35,898 nucleotides of DNA from Gammaproteobacteria bacterium (GCA_021773335.1 JAJFKG010000051.1:197985-233882); one strand, 5' to 3'; positions 28,178-35,457 are shown, numbered from the stretch's first letter. The notes: generated from the letters alone by a model not told the origin. A program made the numbers and translations.

Positions 28178-29431
28178 CTATATGACACGGTTTATTTCAG
28201 CAAGGCTGGTTATGCCGTGTTTGGCGGCTTCAAGGCCTGAGCGGCGTAAATTTTGTACGCCTGCTTGCTCAGCTTGGGCCGCAATATCTTGGGCATTACC
28301 GCCGTGCAGTATTATACGCTCAATTGCCTCAGAAATGGGTAATACCTCGTAAATACCAATGCGTCCTTTGTAACCACCTTGGCAGCGCTCACATGCGCCA
28401 GCTTCATAGAGCCGTAAGTCGGCGATTTCCCCTGTTTGAAAACCGTATTCCAACAAATTGGTAGGCGGCAGTGTTTGTGTCTGTTTGCACGAGGGACACA
28501 GGCGGCGGACTAAGCGTTGAGCGACGACTAAGCGGATCGAGCTCGCTAAATTGAATGGCGCCAAGCCCATATTCAATAGGCGAGTGAGAGTTTCGGCAGC
28601 GCTATTGGTGTGGAGTGTAGATAAAACAAGGTGCCCAGTTTGTGCGGCTTTAATGGCAATTTCGGCTGTTTCCAAATCACGTATTTCGCCCACCATCATG
28701 CTATCGGGATCTTGTCGTAAAAAGGCGCGCAAGGCAGTTGCAAAACTCAAACCCGTTTTGAGATTGACATGTACTTGATTGATGCCGGGTAAGTTGATTT
28801 CGACAGGGTCTTCGACTGTTGAAATATTGCGGTGAATTTGGTTCAGCAATGTCAAGCAAGTATATAGCGTAATGGTCTTACCACTACCGGTTGGCCCAGT
28901 AACTAATACCAGACCTTGTGGTTGTGCGATCGCTTGTTGTAATTGAATTTGTTGGGCATTACTCATACCTAAAGCATCAAGCGCAAGAATTTTATTATTG
29001 CGATCAAGAATACGTAACACGATTTTTTCGCCGAATAATGTTGGGCAAGTGCTGATGCGGAAGTCGACATCCTCAGTTTCAGCAAAAGTTTGTTTAAAGC
29101 GGCCATCTTGCGGTAAGCGACGTTCTGCGAGATCTAAATTCGATAACACTTTTAAGCGTGCGGCGATGTGCTTAGCGAGTTTTAGTGGCGGTTGTGCAAC
29201 GGCAGTAAGTAAACCATCAAGGCGTAAGCGAATACGATAATAATGTTCGTAAGGTTCAAAATGAATATCGGAGGCGCCACGTTTAACCGCATCTGCTAAA
29301 AGCTCGTCGATAAAACTCACTATATTCGCTTCAGTCAACTCTTTTTTGCGTATAGCTTGCGCCGATGGCTGTTTAATTGCTCGATGTTCCATGTTGCTAG
29401 GCAAGAGTCCGTGGCGTTGTGATGCGCGCAT
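28178..29431 (-). CDS. pilB: Type IV pilus assembly ATPase PilB, N-terminally short
   Basis: 417 residues, whereas PilB is normally about 560. The catalytic core is intact: DIHFEPYEHYYRIRLRLDG, Walker A GPTGSGKT (179-186), the Asp box TVEDPVEI, Walker B LRQDPDSMMVGEIRD, and the His box TGHLVLSTLHTNSA. The C-terminal zinc cysteines CPSCK and CERCQGG are also present. The roughly 150-residue N-terminal MshEN/N1 domain is missing; the first 30 residues are polar. AAGGGA precedes the ATG, so the short start looks genuine. pilA ends 20 bases upstream. Confidence 0.93.
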   Translation of the reverse strand: MRASQRHGLLPSNMEHRAIKQPSAQAIRKKELTEANIVSFIDELLADAVKRGASDIHFEPYEHYYRIRLRLDGLLTAVAQPPLKLAKHIAARLKVLSNLDLAERRLPQDGRFKQTFAETEDVDFRISTCPTLFGEKIVLRILDRNNKILALDALGMSNAQQIQLQQAIAQPQGLVLVTGPTGSGKTITLYTCLTLLNQIHRNISTVEDPVEINLPGINQVHVNLKTGLSFATALRAFLRQDPDSMMVGEIRDLETAEIAIKAAQTGHLVLSTLHTNSAAETLTRLLNMGLAPFNLASSIRLVVAQRLVRRLCPSCKQTQTLPPTNLLEYGFQTGEIADLRLYEAGACERCQGGYKGRIGIYEVLPISEAIERIILHGGNAQDIAAQAEQAGVQNLRRSGLEAAKHGITSLAEINRVI

Positions 29432-29451
29432 GAAGGTATCCCTTTATTATT

Positions 29452-29988
29452 TTAATATTTAGTTTGTGAGTGTGCTGCATGACATAAATTTTCACTAATA
29501 CAACCACCACTGACTACCCAACGATTGATATGTTCTTCGCTAACCATTGGCGTTAATACATAAGTGGGGTCATTATAAAAAACTCCGGATTTGGGAGTGA
29601 CGGTAATCACCCCAGCCGCCGTCACTTTAATAGAAGCAACATTGCTATAAGTTTTGCTTGCGGGAATGCCGCTGCCGCTACTTGCTTGGTTGCACTCAGT
29701 AATAGAGCCTCTATTCTGAAAACATTGTTCCACGCCAGTTTTATACGGTGCACTTGCCTGAATGATTTCGACGTATTTTGCTTTGCGTGTGTAATCGATA
29801 TAACTTGGCACGGCAATAGCCGCGAGGATGCCAATGATAGCGACGACAATCATTAACTCGACTAAAGTGAATGCTGGGGTGCAATTACGGTAGGCCGTGC
29901 GTTTAGCGTTAGCAAAATTGCTTTGTGTTTTGCACGCGCCTAAACAGTTTGTTTTTTGTATCCAAGCACGCGCTAGGGAAAATTTCAT
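29452..29988 (-). CDS. pilA: Type IV pilin PilA with long leader
   Basis: 178 residues. The class III signal TPA|FTLVELMIVVAIIGILAA gives a mature protein of 139 residues beginning with Phe and carrying Glu at +5. The leader is 39 residues instead of the usual 5-10, and the residue before the cleavage site is Ala39, not the near-invariant Gly. No ATG, GTG or TTG occurs in frame between the first ATG and the cleavage site, and GGAGA precedes that ATG, so the long leader is real. After the N-terminal helix (SYIDYTRKAKYVEIIQ) come a cysteine pair near FQNRGSITEC and a C-terminal pair GGCISENLC (D-region-like loop). First gene of the pilABCD-coaE-zapD run. Confidence 0.93.
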   Translation of the reverse strand: MKFSLARAWIQKTNCLGACKTQSNFANAKRTAYRNCTPAFTLVELMIVVAIIGILAAIAVPSYIDYTRKAKYVEIIQASAPYKTGVEQCFQNRGSITECNQASSGSGIPASKTYSNVASIKVTAAGVITVTPKSGVFYNDPTYVLTPMVSEEHINRWVVSGGCISENLCHAAHSQTKY

Positions 29989-30231
29989 GGTGTCGTCTCC
30001 TCATGGACATCGGATAGGAGTGACAACAGAACCCAAGCCAGAGGCAGAGCAGACTTGCGATCTTGTGCCATTCCTATCAGGGTTAGAGTGATAATTGAGC
30101 GAAATGCTGCCAGTGTTTGAGTTTTTTTCATCATTATTATTTTTATTGTTAAATTAATAAGTTATAAGCAATTTGGGGGTGCCTAGTCGCTATTTATACG
30201 TTGCTACTTGAGCCTTAACCCTGACCTCCGT
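29989..30231. other. Leader and upstream region of pilA
   Basis: About 240 gene-free bases between pilA (leftwards) and the tRNA promoter (rightwards). It contains an inverted pair GATAGGA / TCCTATC about 60 bases apart that could form a leader stem. No correctly spaced sigma-54 element was found. Confidence 0.35.
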
Positions 30232-30237
30232 TATACT
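30208..30237 (+). promoter_or_regulatory. Stable-RNA type promoter of the tRNA-Thr gene
   Basis: TTGAGC (30208-30213) and TATACT (30232-30237) are 18 bases apart and are followed by the GC-rich CGCGC discriminator typical of stringently controlled tRNA/rRNA promoters. A small hairpin GGGCT / AGCCC lies in the 5' leader before the tRNA. Confidence 0.6.
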
Positions 30238-30290
30238 CGCGCACTCGCCGGGCTTGCTTAAACCTAGCCCGCATTATTAAACCTAATTGT

Positions 30291-30366
<76 letters not shown>

Positions 30367-30391
30367 TTTTTTCGCCCATATTGCACGCAGC

Positions 30392-30469
30392 TTGAGGCGT
30401 TCCTCCTTTAAAAAATTTCGTCATGTATCACCTATACACTCCTCATTTTTCTCAGTCAGAACGCCTCAA
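30392..30469. repeat. Palindromic element copy B, just 3' of the tRNA
   Basis: Perfect 11-bp arms TTGAGGCGTTC (30392-30402) and GAACGCCTCAA (30459-30469) enclose an AT-rich core with GTCATGTATCACCTATACAC and ACTCC between A/T runs. The core layout is the same as in the element at 2219-2341, while the arms differ. It starts 26 bases after the tRNA end. Confidence 0.65.
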
Positions 30470-30626
30470 TCTACGCACACTATGGACGAAAAAACTCTGC
30501 GTAGCTCTGCATACTCCCTCATTTAGAGAAAATTTGCAGGCGAGATCGCCACGCTCCCGAAACCCTAAAGCACCAGTAACTACATCTAATACGTCGCCCC
30601 AGTCTATATAGCTTGGCACGGAGTCC

Positions 30627-30785
30627 AGAGGCATATTAACGCCTCTAGAGTCGTCCCCACCCTCCAGGGTGGGGACGTCATAATTACGGGCGCTCTAGCG
30701 CCCGACAATCAAATGAACGCACGCAGAGCGTGCGTGAGTCTAAAGTCCCACTCCACTCTCCGAACACAGGCAAAGGGGTGGGACT
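30627..30785. repeat. Cluster of five short perfect or near-perfect palindromes
   Basis: In order: AGAGGC/GCCTCT (30627-30646); an 11-bp stem GTCCCCACCCT/AGGGTGGGGAC with loop CC (30653-30676); an 8-bp stem CGGGCGCT/AGCGCCCG with loop CT (30687-30704); an 8-bp stem ACGCACGC/GCGTGCGT with loop AGA (30717-30735); and AGTCCCACTCC/GGGGTGGGACT with one mismatch (30744-30785). Parts recur at 24368-24383 and, decayed, at 2477-2492, so this is a mosaic of a dispersed repeat family rather than a set of terminators. Confidence 0.8.
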
Positions 30786-30840
30786 AGTTTACGATCCTTC
30801 GCTACAATCAGGATAACGAAAACGAATACTGTCACTTGGG

Positions 30841-30896
30841 ATCATAACCCAAAAAATCCAAGAGTGATGTAAGCGATCGACGCTTTGTGTGAAAAA
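30841..30896 (+). repeat. Dispersed direct repeat, copy 1
   Basis: The unit begins ATCATAACCCAAAAAATCC and contains AGAGTGATGTAAGCGATCG followed by ACGCTTTGTGTGAAAAA. A small stem AAGCG/CGCTT (loop ATCGA) sits in its middle. Further copies in the same orientation lie at 32895-32931, 34740-34774 and 35386-35441. Confidence 0.85.
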
Positions 30897-31050
30897 GTGA
30901 TTAGATAATGAGATGGTGAATGTGCTCAATATAAATGATTTTAGAAAAAATTAGTTAGAGCTTTTGTATAATAACCCTTTTTTCATTTTAAAAACTGGAG
31001 AAGGTCAAATCTCTTAAAAATTTAGCGGGACACTGGTCTGAACATTGGGG

Positions 31051-31692
31051 TTATTTAATACCGTACATATAATCGAAAGGTAGCATAACATTTCTTTGAT
31101 AGGCGGGTCTTTGCTGAAGTAAGCCATACCATCTTTTTACATTTGGAACCTCAGGCTGCTCTATTGTGAGACTAAAAAATCGATATAACGTCGTCCCTAT
31201 TACAATGTCTGCTAAAGTAATTTCATCACCACAGATATATTTTCGTTCTGCAAGTTGTTTATCTAGAATTTTAAAGTAATCTGAACAAAGCTTAATACCT
31301 TCGTTAATTATGTCAGAGTTTCGTTTATCTTCCGGCGTTCTATAAAAAGCCCAAAAAATTTTATCCATGAATGCGGGTTGTAAACTAGTATGCTGCCAAT
31401 TCATCCATGAATCTATGTTTGACCTAAGCTTTGGTTCTTTCGGCCAATAACTGACGGCACTATATTTTTCAGCAAGATAACGCAGTATAGCGTGAGAATC
31501 CCATACTATATGCCCATTATCTGAAATGACCGGTACACGCCCATGGGGATTCATTGCAAGAAACTCGGCAGTATCCAGCTTACCGTGACTACCACCTGCG
31601 GGAATATGATCATATTCTAGGTTTAACTCGTCAAGAAACCAAAGAACCTTCTGCACATTAAATGCATCTTTGCGGCCCCAAAGTTGTAACAT
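31051..31692 (-). CDS. Glutathione S-transferase family protein
   Basis: 213 residues. The N-terminal thioredoxin-like fold is visible: MLQLWGRKDAFNVQKVLWFLDEL (glutathione-site segment), the cis-Pro motif GRVPVI and WDSHAILRYLAEKY, where the Ser-Glu-type glutathione contact reads DSHAI. The C-terminal helical domain includes ICGDEITLADIVIGTTLYR with the conserved N-capping Asp of GSTs. It probably conjugates or reduces small electrophiles using glutathione; the substrate is unknown. GGAAA precedes the ATG. It lies in the accessory region, 305 bases downstream of the broken AEC transporter gene on the same strand, and may have arrived with it. Confidence 0.85.
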   Translation of the reverse strand: MLQLWGRKDAFNVQKVLWFLDELNLEYDHIPAGGSHGKLDTAEFLAMNPHGRVPVISDNGHIVWDSHAILRYLAEKYSAVSYWPKEPKLRSNIDSWMNWQHTSLQPAFMDKIFWAFYRTPEDKRNSDIINEGIKLCSDYFKILDKQLAERKYICGDEITLADIVIGTTLYRFFSLTIEQPEVPNVKRWYGLLQQRPAYQRNVMLPFDYMYGIK

Positions 31693-31997
31693 TATATCGT
31701 TTCCATAAATAACTAAGATTCATACAAAATAATTTATAAAATTCTGGATACAGCCCAGTACTTTCAACTTACATATCAAATCTACCATTTTTAAATGAGA
31801 AAAAAAAGTAAAAGAAATAAAATGTAGCTGATGGTATATGATAAATCCGCGTTGTTGCCAGGAAATCAATCAAGAATATAACCAGCTTCAAAGCTCAAAA
31901 TAATTGTAAATTTTAAGCATTATCTCCACACCTTGATGATGACAACTCTCGTACAGCACTTACTTTTTAATGAATGATTATTTTAGATGCTCGCTGT
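31693..31997. other. AT-rich spacer between the GST-like gene and the AEC remnant
   Basis: About 305 bases without any ORF of note, very rich in A and T. It presumably contains the GST promoter (minus strand). I see no repeat or palindrome that stands out. Confidence 0.4.
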
Positions 31998-32715
31998 TTA
32001 TATTGATAATATGGTTGTGACAAGGACAATGATATTAGCCCTATCCATACTTACTCGATATCGCTTCGCAAAAATAAATAAATTTTTTGCCGTTGGCATC
32101 GCTGCCATTAGCACTAAACATATTAGATCGAAAGGTGGTAGTTGAAAAATAAATTGCCCAATAAAAAAGGCAATTAATGGATGTAAAAATGATTTAAACA
32201 AAATCAATGTGACCAATTCACTCTTTTCTTTTACAGTAAAACTTAGCTTACTGCTTTCAAAGGATAATCCCAATGTTAATAGAGCGATAAATGGGGCAGC
32301 CTGTTTGACGATGTTAAATGTATTTGTGAGCGTCACTGGTAGTGCACACTGATATCCACTAACTATCAATCCCAAGATAATGCCAATTAGGATAGGTGTT
32401 TTAAAAATAACGGATGTGGCTTTGTAATAAGGCGATTGATTAGTTTTATTGTTTGAAGTAAGTTCAAGTCCTAATACTATAGAAAAATTAAATATAGCTT
32501 GCACAACAATTATGCCTGCCACAGGGACAACGGTGTTAAATAACAATAAAAACAAAGGCAATGCGAGGTATGCAGTATTCGTTTGTGTTACAGCCATTGA
32601 GTTAATGATTAAATTAGGAATATTTTCTTGAAAAAATCGCCTTGAAATCAAACAAACCAGCAAAATTAGAGAAAGTAATGTAACAAAGTAAGATAATAAA
32701 TATGGCCAGTTTAGT
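31998..32715 (-). pseudogene. AEC-family (auxin efflux carrier-like) transporter remnant, 5' truncated
   Basis: The frame encodes about seven hydrophobic helices with the AEC hallmark segment NLIINSMAVTQTNTAYLALPLF (the family's SNTGxxGxPL region) and, later, the LKLSF..PLIAFF half. AEC permeases of about 310 residues export organic acids or amino acids. Here the first roughly 65 residues (two helices) are missing and the end stops a few residues early at VTTILSI. The apparent start ATG at 32729 lies inside the abutting ORF6N sequence in another frame, so the transporter has lost its own start and is probably inactive. Confidence 0.75.
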
Positions 32716-32832
32716 ACTTGTGACACCATATAAAGTTGCTAAATCAGTATCGATAATCACATTTTGCCCACGTAATATTAAAATACGCGAAAAAATATTT
32801 TCTTGTGCGGTAAGTTGGTTAGGCTCTGACAT
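32710..32832 (-). pseudogene. ORF6N-domain gene fragment (N terminus only)
   Basis: About 41 residues beginning MSEPNQLTAQENIFSRILIL and containing the ORF6N start pattern RGQNVIIDTDLATLYGVTSTK, close to the segment [20 protein letters not shown] of the intact gene at 34802-35350. After TSTK the frame runs into the AEC transporter sequence, so the remainder of the ORF6N gene (KRN, ERFPxDFMFQL, GGRR) has been lost. Direct-repeat copy 2 lies about 63 bases upstream of its start. Confidence 0.75.
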
Positions 32833-33332
32833 ATTATTATTTTTTAGTCTATCAATCATCTAATGTCGGATTGAGTAGTATAACTTGTATGCCGTTAGAG
32901 TGATGTAAGTGATCGGCGCTTTGTGTGAAAAAAGTGATGAGGTTGGTATAAGGATAAGTGTCTACGTAGAGCTAGGAAATCGATGTTAAAATCATAGGTT
33001 GCTCGTTTCTTAATGCCGCTTGCCTAATAGAATTGCCTGTGACAACTTTTGCAAAACAGGTGGTATAGTACACCAATGTCATTAATCACGCGGTACTAAC
33101 GCAGGGAAAGAACAGCCTAGCATAGGCTCAAGTTAAAATTTTCTGGAATGAATATAAAAGTTCTATGAATGTTATGATTGAAACATTGCAGGGGGAAGAG
33201 TAACATTTGAGAATTAGAAGTTAGGCGAGTGGGTTGAGCGCTTGCCTATTGGATTCCTTATTACAAAATAGGTAGAACTAGCCAACGCTAATTTTGATAT
33301 ACAAAACTGTAATTTTTTACGGAGACACAAGG
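32833..33332. other. Gene-free accessory spacer holding repeat copy 2
   Basis: About 500 bases with no credible gene. It contains direct-repeat copy 2 (32895-32931) and a small hairpin AGCCTA/TAGGCT (33114-33128). The last 40 bases precede the secreted-protein gene and include its GGAGACACAAGG ribosome-binding region. Confidence 0.5.
32895..32931 (+). repeat. Dispersed direct repeat, copy 2 (partial)
   Basis: It reads TAGAGTGATGTAAGTGATCG then GCGCTTTGTGTGAAAAA. It differs from copy 1 by transitions only (AAGCG to AAGTG and CGA to CGG); the first keeps the small stem through a G-T pair. The left part of the unit (ATCATAACCC...) is absent here. Confidence 0.8.
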
Positions 33333-33749
33333 ATGAAGAACCTAATTTTGATCTGTTTTGTTTTTTCTCTGTTTTTTTTATTCATTGATAGCGCCAATGC
33401 AACAAATGAAAATAATGATATATATTTTCAGATTCCCACATTAAAATTCAAAAGCACCAATAAGGGCTCTAGCTTGCAGAATCAACCCCATGTTCAGTCA
33501 TCGATGTGTGCTGTGATTAATCAAGAGGCTATCATTGATGAAACATTTGAAAAAATTGATGCAAAAAATTTAGGTCTCTTTGTAAAAAAAATTCGTGATT
33601 CTATATGTGAGTATTTGGACAATGGGTCAATTAGAGTTTGGGTCCGTGTAAATGCTGAAGGACATATTTTTATAGTAACTGCAGGTGCGAATTTGGGAAT
33701 GGAAGTTACCGTTAATTGCAAAAGAAAAGTGCCTGCTCAAAAGCGGTAA
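33333..33749 (+). CDS. Small predicted secreted protein of unknown function
   Basis: 138 residues from the ATG at 33333, which follows GGAGACACAAGG; the frame continues 39 bases upstream but that start lacks a ribosome-binding site. A clear signal peptide (MKNLILICFVFSLFFLFIDS, cleavage after ANA, residue 23) points to the periplasm or outside. The mature part is about 115 residues with three cysteines (SSMCAVI, DSICEYL, VNCKRK) and beta-like C-terminal strands (IRVWVRVNAEGHIFIVTAGA). I recognise no family. It stands alone between repeat copies 2 and 3, facing the higBA operon. Confidence 0.65.
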   Translation: MKNLILICFVFSLFFLFIDSANATNENNDIYFQIPTLKFKSTNKGSSLQNQPHVQSSMCAVINQEAIIDETFEKIDAKNLGLFVKKIRDSICEYLDNGSIRVWVRVNAEGHIFIVTAGANLGMEVTVNCKRKVPAQKR

Positions 33750-33768
33750 AATAACTTTATCAGTACTA

Positions 33769-34203
33769 CTAGCGAATAAAAATATCAGCACTCAAACCAA
33801 AAAACTTTTTTAAAGCCTGAATTTGCGTTTTGGATAATACTCTCTCGCCATTTAAGAATTTAGAAACATTAGCTTGTCCAGAAAAAATATCAGCCAAATC
33901 ATTTTGTACGAGGTTGTGTGTTTTCATGAGGTATTTTACTAGCTCTGCATCTGAAATATCGTAACCGATAGGTGGTTGGTGTTGATCATCATATTGTTCG
34001 AGATTATCACCAATAATTTCCAGAGCGACCGCAAGCGGGTGCTTTTCATCATCTTTGACTTCATCAATAAGCTGATCGAGTATTTTTTCGAGCTTTTTAT
34101 ACTCTTTATCATTAGCCGGCTTTTTAAACGCAGTGATAGGCAAATGAAACTCGTGCTGATTATGTTTGCTCACATAATCTATCGTTAATGGTTTAGTTTT
34201 CAT
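33769..34203 (-). CDS. higA: HigA-type antitoxin with XRE helix-turn-helix
   Basis: 144 residues. The C-terminal part (about 85-144) is an XRE domain: LVKYLMKTHNLVQNDLADIF, SGQANVSKFLNGERVLSKTQIQALKKFFGLS. The N-terminal part is acidic and helical (LDQLIDEVKDDEKHPLAVALEIIGDNLEQYDD), as expected of the toxin-binding segment. It overlaps the toxin gene by 4 bases (ATGA), giving toxin-antitoxin order as in higBA loci. HigA neutralises HigB and represses the operon by binding its promoter; the palindrome at 34548-34559 is the obvious site. Confidence 0.88.
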   Translation of the reverse strand: MKTKPLTIDYVSKHNQHEFHLPITAFKKPANDKEYKKLEKILDQLIDEVKDDEKHPLAVALEIIGDNLEQYDDQHQPPIGYDISDAELVKYLMKTHNLVQNDLADIFSGQANVSKFLNGERVLSKTQIQALKKFFGLSADIFIR

Positions 34204-34508
34204 AGTTCGCCTCGGCTCAGTTTATCCTGGTTGCTGCGTTTGCTATATTGTGCATGAGTCCATATTGATCGGATATAACATCGTTTCGTGTTGTAATGTA
34301 CTGCTGTAATTAAACGGTGGTTATTACCGCCAATATTGAAAACAGTATAGCCGTTGACAGAGTCAACACTATTAAATACATTCCTCAACTCAGTCAAGCT
34401 ATTTGCCTGACAGCTTTTCATTTTATAGAACCACTCAGTCAGTGGCAGCTTTGCTTGTGCATTGCCGTAATAATAATCACGCAGCTTTTTTTTCGAAATA
34501 ATATGCAC
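34200..34508 (-). CDS. higB: HigB-type mRNA interferase toxin
   Basis: 102 residues from a GTG start (34508) with AGGA 8 bases upstream; no ATG is available. The HigB fold is visible in NVFNSVDSVNGYTVFNIGGNNHRLITAVHYNTKRCYIRSIWTHAQYSK, whose NIGGNNHRL and THAQY segments match the HigB_toxin family. Such toxins cleave ribosome-bound mRNA and slow growth unless held by HigA. It has its own promoter just upstream. The N-terminal region MHIISKKKLRDYYYGN is usual for this group. Confidence 0.88.
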   Translation of the reverse strand: MHIISKKKLRDYYYGNAQAKLPLTEWFYKMKSCQANSLTELRNVFNSVDSVNGYTVFNIGGNNHRLITAVHYNTKRCYIRSIWTHAQYSKRSNQDKLSRGEL

Positions 34509-34532
34509 GCTTTTTCCTATGATTTAGTTGTT

Positions 34533-34561
34533 AGTATATGTCAAGCAGACATATATGTCAA
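34533..34561 (-). promoter_or_regulatory. higBA promoter with overlapping palindromic operator
   Basis: On the minus strand, TTGACA (34556-34561) and TATACT (34533-34538) are exactly 17 bases apart, a near-consensus promoter. The perfect 12-bp palindrome GACATATATGTC (34548-34559) overlaps the -35 element, and the half-site ATATGTCAAG is repeated directly at 34536-34545 and 34553-34562, which fits cooperative binding by HigA or the HigBA complex. Confidence 0.82.
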
Positions 34562-34640
34562 GATGATATAATTTTGTTGTTGGTTATTTTCAATCTAAAC
34601 ATGAGTTATGTTAAGCATTATTGATAAAATCAATTTGTTT

Positions 34641-34787
34641 TCAGTGGGTTAGAGGGCGCTCACATCCAGGGCAGAGGGCAGCACGAAGTAGAGTAATACT
34701 CACCGTTGCCAGCAAGCTCAGTTCAAAAGCACGTGTTGGATCATGTCTCAAAAAATCCAAGAGTGATGTAAGCAGCTGAAACCGCAT
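34641..34787 (-). CDS. Possible 48-residue ORF downstream of the ORF6N gene
   Basis: ATG at 34787, stop at 34641. The predicted peptide begins MRFQLLTSLLDFLRHDP and contains DPTRAFELSLLATVSITLLR, then ALCPGCERP. It starts 14 bases after the ORF6N stop on the same strand but has no ribosome-binding site, and its first third lies inside direct-repeat copy 3. It may be part of a repeat element that happens to stay open rather than a gene. Confidence 0.25.
   Translation of the reverse strand: MRFQLLTSLLDFLRHDPTRAFELSLLATVSITLLRAALCPGCERPLTH
34740..34774 (+). repeat. Dispersed direct repeat, copy 3 (partial)
   Basis: It reads ATCATGTCTCAAAAAATCC followed by AAGAGTGATGTAAGCA and then diverges, so the stem ACGCTT half is absent. 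It lies just downstream of the ORF6N gene. Confidence 0.75.
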
Positions 34788-34801
34788 TTGAAATAAAAAA
34801 G

Positions 34802-35350
34802 TTATCCTTTCATAGTTTCTTCAGGCCAGGGAGCGAAGCCAATAGGGCGTTGCATATCGGTCTTAGGGGGCTCCATTAATTGTCTGATAGCTTCAAATAC
34901 CACCTTAAATTGTTCGTCATATTTTTGCTCTAATTGATTGAGCTTTTGCTTTAAATATTTATCGGATTCTAAAATTTCGCGCAACTTCACAAAGCTGCGG
35001 ATTAACTGAATATTGACCCTAATTGCACGTTGGCTCCGTAGCACGCTAGATAACATAGCTACCCCTTGTTCGGTAAAAGCGTGAGCTCGATACCTGCGTC
35101 CACCACGTTGTACAATTTTTGAGATCACATTTTGTGATCTCAAAAAATTTTCTTCTTTTTCAGTAAGTTGAAACATAAAATCGTTAGGGAATCGCTCAGC
35201 ATTCCGCTTAACTGCCTGAATCAGGCTGCGAGTTTCTACCTCGTACAACTGAGCCAAGTGAAAATCTAGAATTACTTTTTCGTCTCTAAGCCAAATGATA
35301 TAACGTGTAACTGAGCTTGCGGAATTAGCGATATCTTTATTTGTATGCAT
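34802..35350 (-). CDS. ORF6N-domain DNA-binding protein
   Basis: 182 residues from the ATG at 35350 ([10 protein letters not shown]); a TTG start 36 bases further upstream is possible, but it falls inside the direct repeat and has no ribosome-binding site. The ORF6N domain occupies about 15-125: [82 protein letters not shown]-terminal coiled coil follows ([22 protein letters not shown]). ORF6N proteins occur in phages and islands and are thought to bind DNA; the target is unknown. The LRSQNVIS codons form a perfect palindrome in the DNA (35117-35147). Direct-repeat copies 3 and 4 flank the gene. Confidence 0.88.
   Translation of the reverse strand: MHTNKDIANSASSVTRYIIWLRDEKVILDFHLAQLYEVETRSLIQAVKRNAERFPNDFMFQLTEKEENFLRSQNVISKIVQRGGRRYRAHAFTEQGVAMLSSVLRSQRAIRVNIQLIRSFVKLREILESDKYLKQKLNQLEQKYDEQFKVVFEAIRQLMEPPKTDMQRPIGFAPWPEETMKG
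35117..35147. repeat. Perfect palindrome inside the ORF6N coding sequence
   Basis: Arms TTTTTGAGATCACA and TGTGATCTCAAAAA surround TTT (14+3+14). The same core GAGATCACA/TGTGATCTC returns in the intergenic palindrome at 35458-35484. The coding strand encodes LRSQNVISK here, a conserved ORF6N segment. Confidence 0.8.
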
Positions 35351-35385
35351 GAAAGTTGTTCTTGTTATAGTAAAACTCAGTTTCA

Positions 35386-35441
35386 ATCATAACCTAAAAA
35401 ATCTAAGAGCGATGTAAGCGATCAACGCTTTGTGTGAAAAA
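35386..35441 (+). repeat. Dispersed direct repeat, copy 4
   Basis: A full-length copy that differs from copy 1 by transitions only (CCC/CCT, TCC/TCT, AGT/AGC, CGA/CAA). It keeps the small stem AAGCG/CGCTT and lies 35 bases upstream of the ORF6N start on the gene's 5' side. Confidence 0.85.
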
Positions 35442-35457
35442 AATGGTTTCTCTAGGT

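Larger units (their letters stand above)
30470..31050. other. Gene-free spacer with palindromes and a direct repeat
   Basis: No convincing gene in about 580 bases. A 60-codon minus-strand frame (30452-30634) is open but overlaps the palindromic element and has no recognised homology. The stretch contains the palindrome cluster 30627-30785 and direct-repeat copy 1 (30841-30896). Confidence 0.55.

Noticed and set aside
30046..30080. Sigma-54 promoter for pilA (TGGCAC ... CGCA on the minus strand)
   Set aside because: The GG and GC pairs are one base too close together; a second look-alike near 30100 has the same spacing fault.
30452..30634. 60-codon minus-strand ORF near the tRNA
   Set aside because: It overlaps the palindromic element, lacks a ribosome-binding site and matches no family I know; kept as part of the spacer.
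30653..30785. CRISPR array
   Set aside because: The palindromes differ from each other and are not separated by regular spacers; no cas genes are present.
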